DNA from: Streptomyces sp. Je 1-369
GTDB lineage: Bacteria > Actinomycetota > Actinomycetes > Streptomycetales > Streptomycetaceae
Assembly (NCBI RefSeq): GCF_026810505.1
Contig: NZ_CP101750.1
Location: forward strand, 4,245,254-4,309,253
Reading direction: 5' to 3'
DNA length: 64,000 nucleotides
In this document: positions 63,669 through 64,000 of the stretch, piece after piece
How positions within the stretch are numbered: the stretch's first letter is position 1
Layout: each line of letters begins with the position of its first letter
Program-made: the position numbers and the translations under genes
Notes under the pieces: generated by a model
Told to the model about the DNA's origin: nothing
The model's input: only the letters and a program-made list of their open reading frames with translations
The model's database searches: none

Positions 63669-64000
63669 CTACTCGCCGCCGGGAGCCGCGTAACAGTGCA
63701 GTACGACCCGCTGCCCCGGCTCCCACTCCTGCTCGACCACGCCCAGCAGCTGCCACCCCATACGTTCGTAGAGCGCGGTAGCCGACCGGTCGGATGACAC
63801 CACGTCCAGGACCGGACGCAGTCCGCGCCCCCGCGCCTCCCGGAGGGCCCTCCCCATCAGAAGGGCCCCGATCCCATGCCCCCGGGCGTCCGGCGCGACG
63901 TACAGGCGACTCATCACGGCCACGGCCTCCGCCTCCGTCACGGCCACCGCCTCCGTCACCGCCTCCTCGCGCCCCCACAGCCCCGGTGCCGCGTCCCCCG
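63669..64000 (-). CDS. GNAT acetyltransferase, truncated by window edge
   Basis: The frame is open from the window edge. MSRLYVAPDARGHGIGALLMGRALREARGRGLRPVLDVVSSDRSATALYERMGWQLLG is the C-terminal GNAT core, with the acetyl-CoA loop R-G-H-G-I-G and the ALYERMGW signature. Sequence up to the edge (PGLWGREEAVTEAVAVTEAEAVAV) reads as the preceding strand, so the gene continues past position 64000. Substrate unknown. Confidence 0.85.
   Translation of the reverse strand, partial: GDAAPGLWGREEAVTEAVAVTEAEAVAVMSRLYVAPDARGHGIGALLMGRALREARGRGLRPVLDVVSSDRSATALYERMGWQLLGVVEQEWEPGQRVVLHCYAAPGGE

Overview
The window is very GC-rich chromosomal DNA from a Streptomyces species or a close relative. The evidence is the purine genes interleaved with lsr2 and dnaX, a WhiB-family regulator, frequent GTG starts, a rare TTA codon and actinobacterial DUF families. 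Coordinates are read from the sequence. Functions are assigned from motifs and remembered family features, with no database search.

Layout. (1) 1-18 kb, core genome: purL-purQ-purS, lsr2, two glycine tRNAs, an ABC-2 exporter followed by its two-component system, a third glycine tRNA, purC, a dimethylformamidase-like protein, a degenerate M48-like membrane protein, purD, dnaX, the SRP RNA and tRNA-Ser(GGA). (2) 18-27.6 kb, accretion at tRNA-Ser: a 61-bp perfect copy of the tRNA 3' end lies 7.6 kb downstream. The enclosed island carries a lipoprotein, a frameshifted secreted protein, a WXG100-like small protein, a 1490-residue Rhs/YD-repeat toxin and a probable immunity gene. A second 2-kb module holds a predicted phosphorothioate-dependent SBD-HNH nuclease and an RHH/PIN toxin-antitoxin pair, and ends in a third, partial tRNA remnant. 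No integrase is visible.

(3) 27.6-49.5 kb, a stress or envelope cluster: STAS, SulP, SHOCT, YihY, DUF2252, lipid kinase, three small paralogous membrane proteins, two LuxR-type regulators (one frameshifted), DUF6325/DUF1269, and a GH63-GH13-MFS operon. Eight copies of a 17-bp inverted repeat of the form YCACC-N7-GGYGA sit 35-81 nt before start codons across this cluster, which suggests one regulon not tied to operon boundaries.

(4) 49.5-61.4 kb, a headless siphovirus-type tail locus: tail completion protein, tube, G/GT chaperones with a textbook -1 frameshift signal, a short tape measure, distal tail protein, hub, fibre, amidase endolysin and holins, headed by small regulators. No capsid, portal, terminase or integrase gene is present. 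A LexA-type SOS box precedes the WhiB gene. Together these suggest an SOS-inducible flexible (F-type) tailocin with two unusual extra genes between the chaperones and the tape measure. (5) 61.4-64 kb: a hypothetical protein, a rhomboid-like protein, an ankyrin protein and a GNAT acetyltransferase cut by the window edge.
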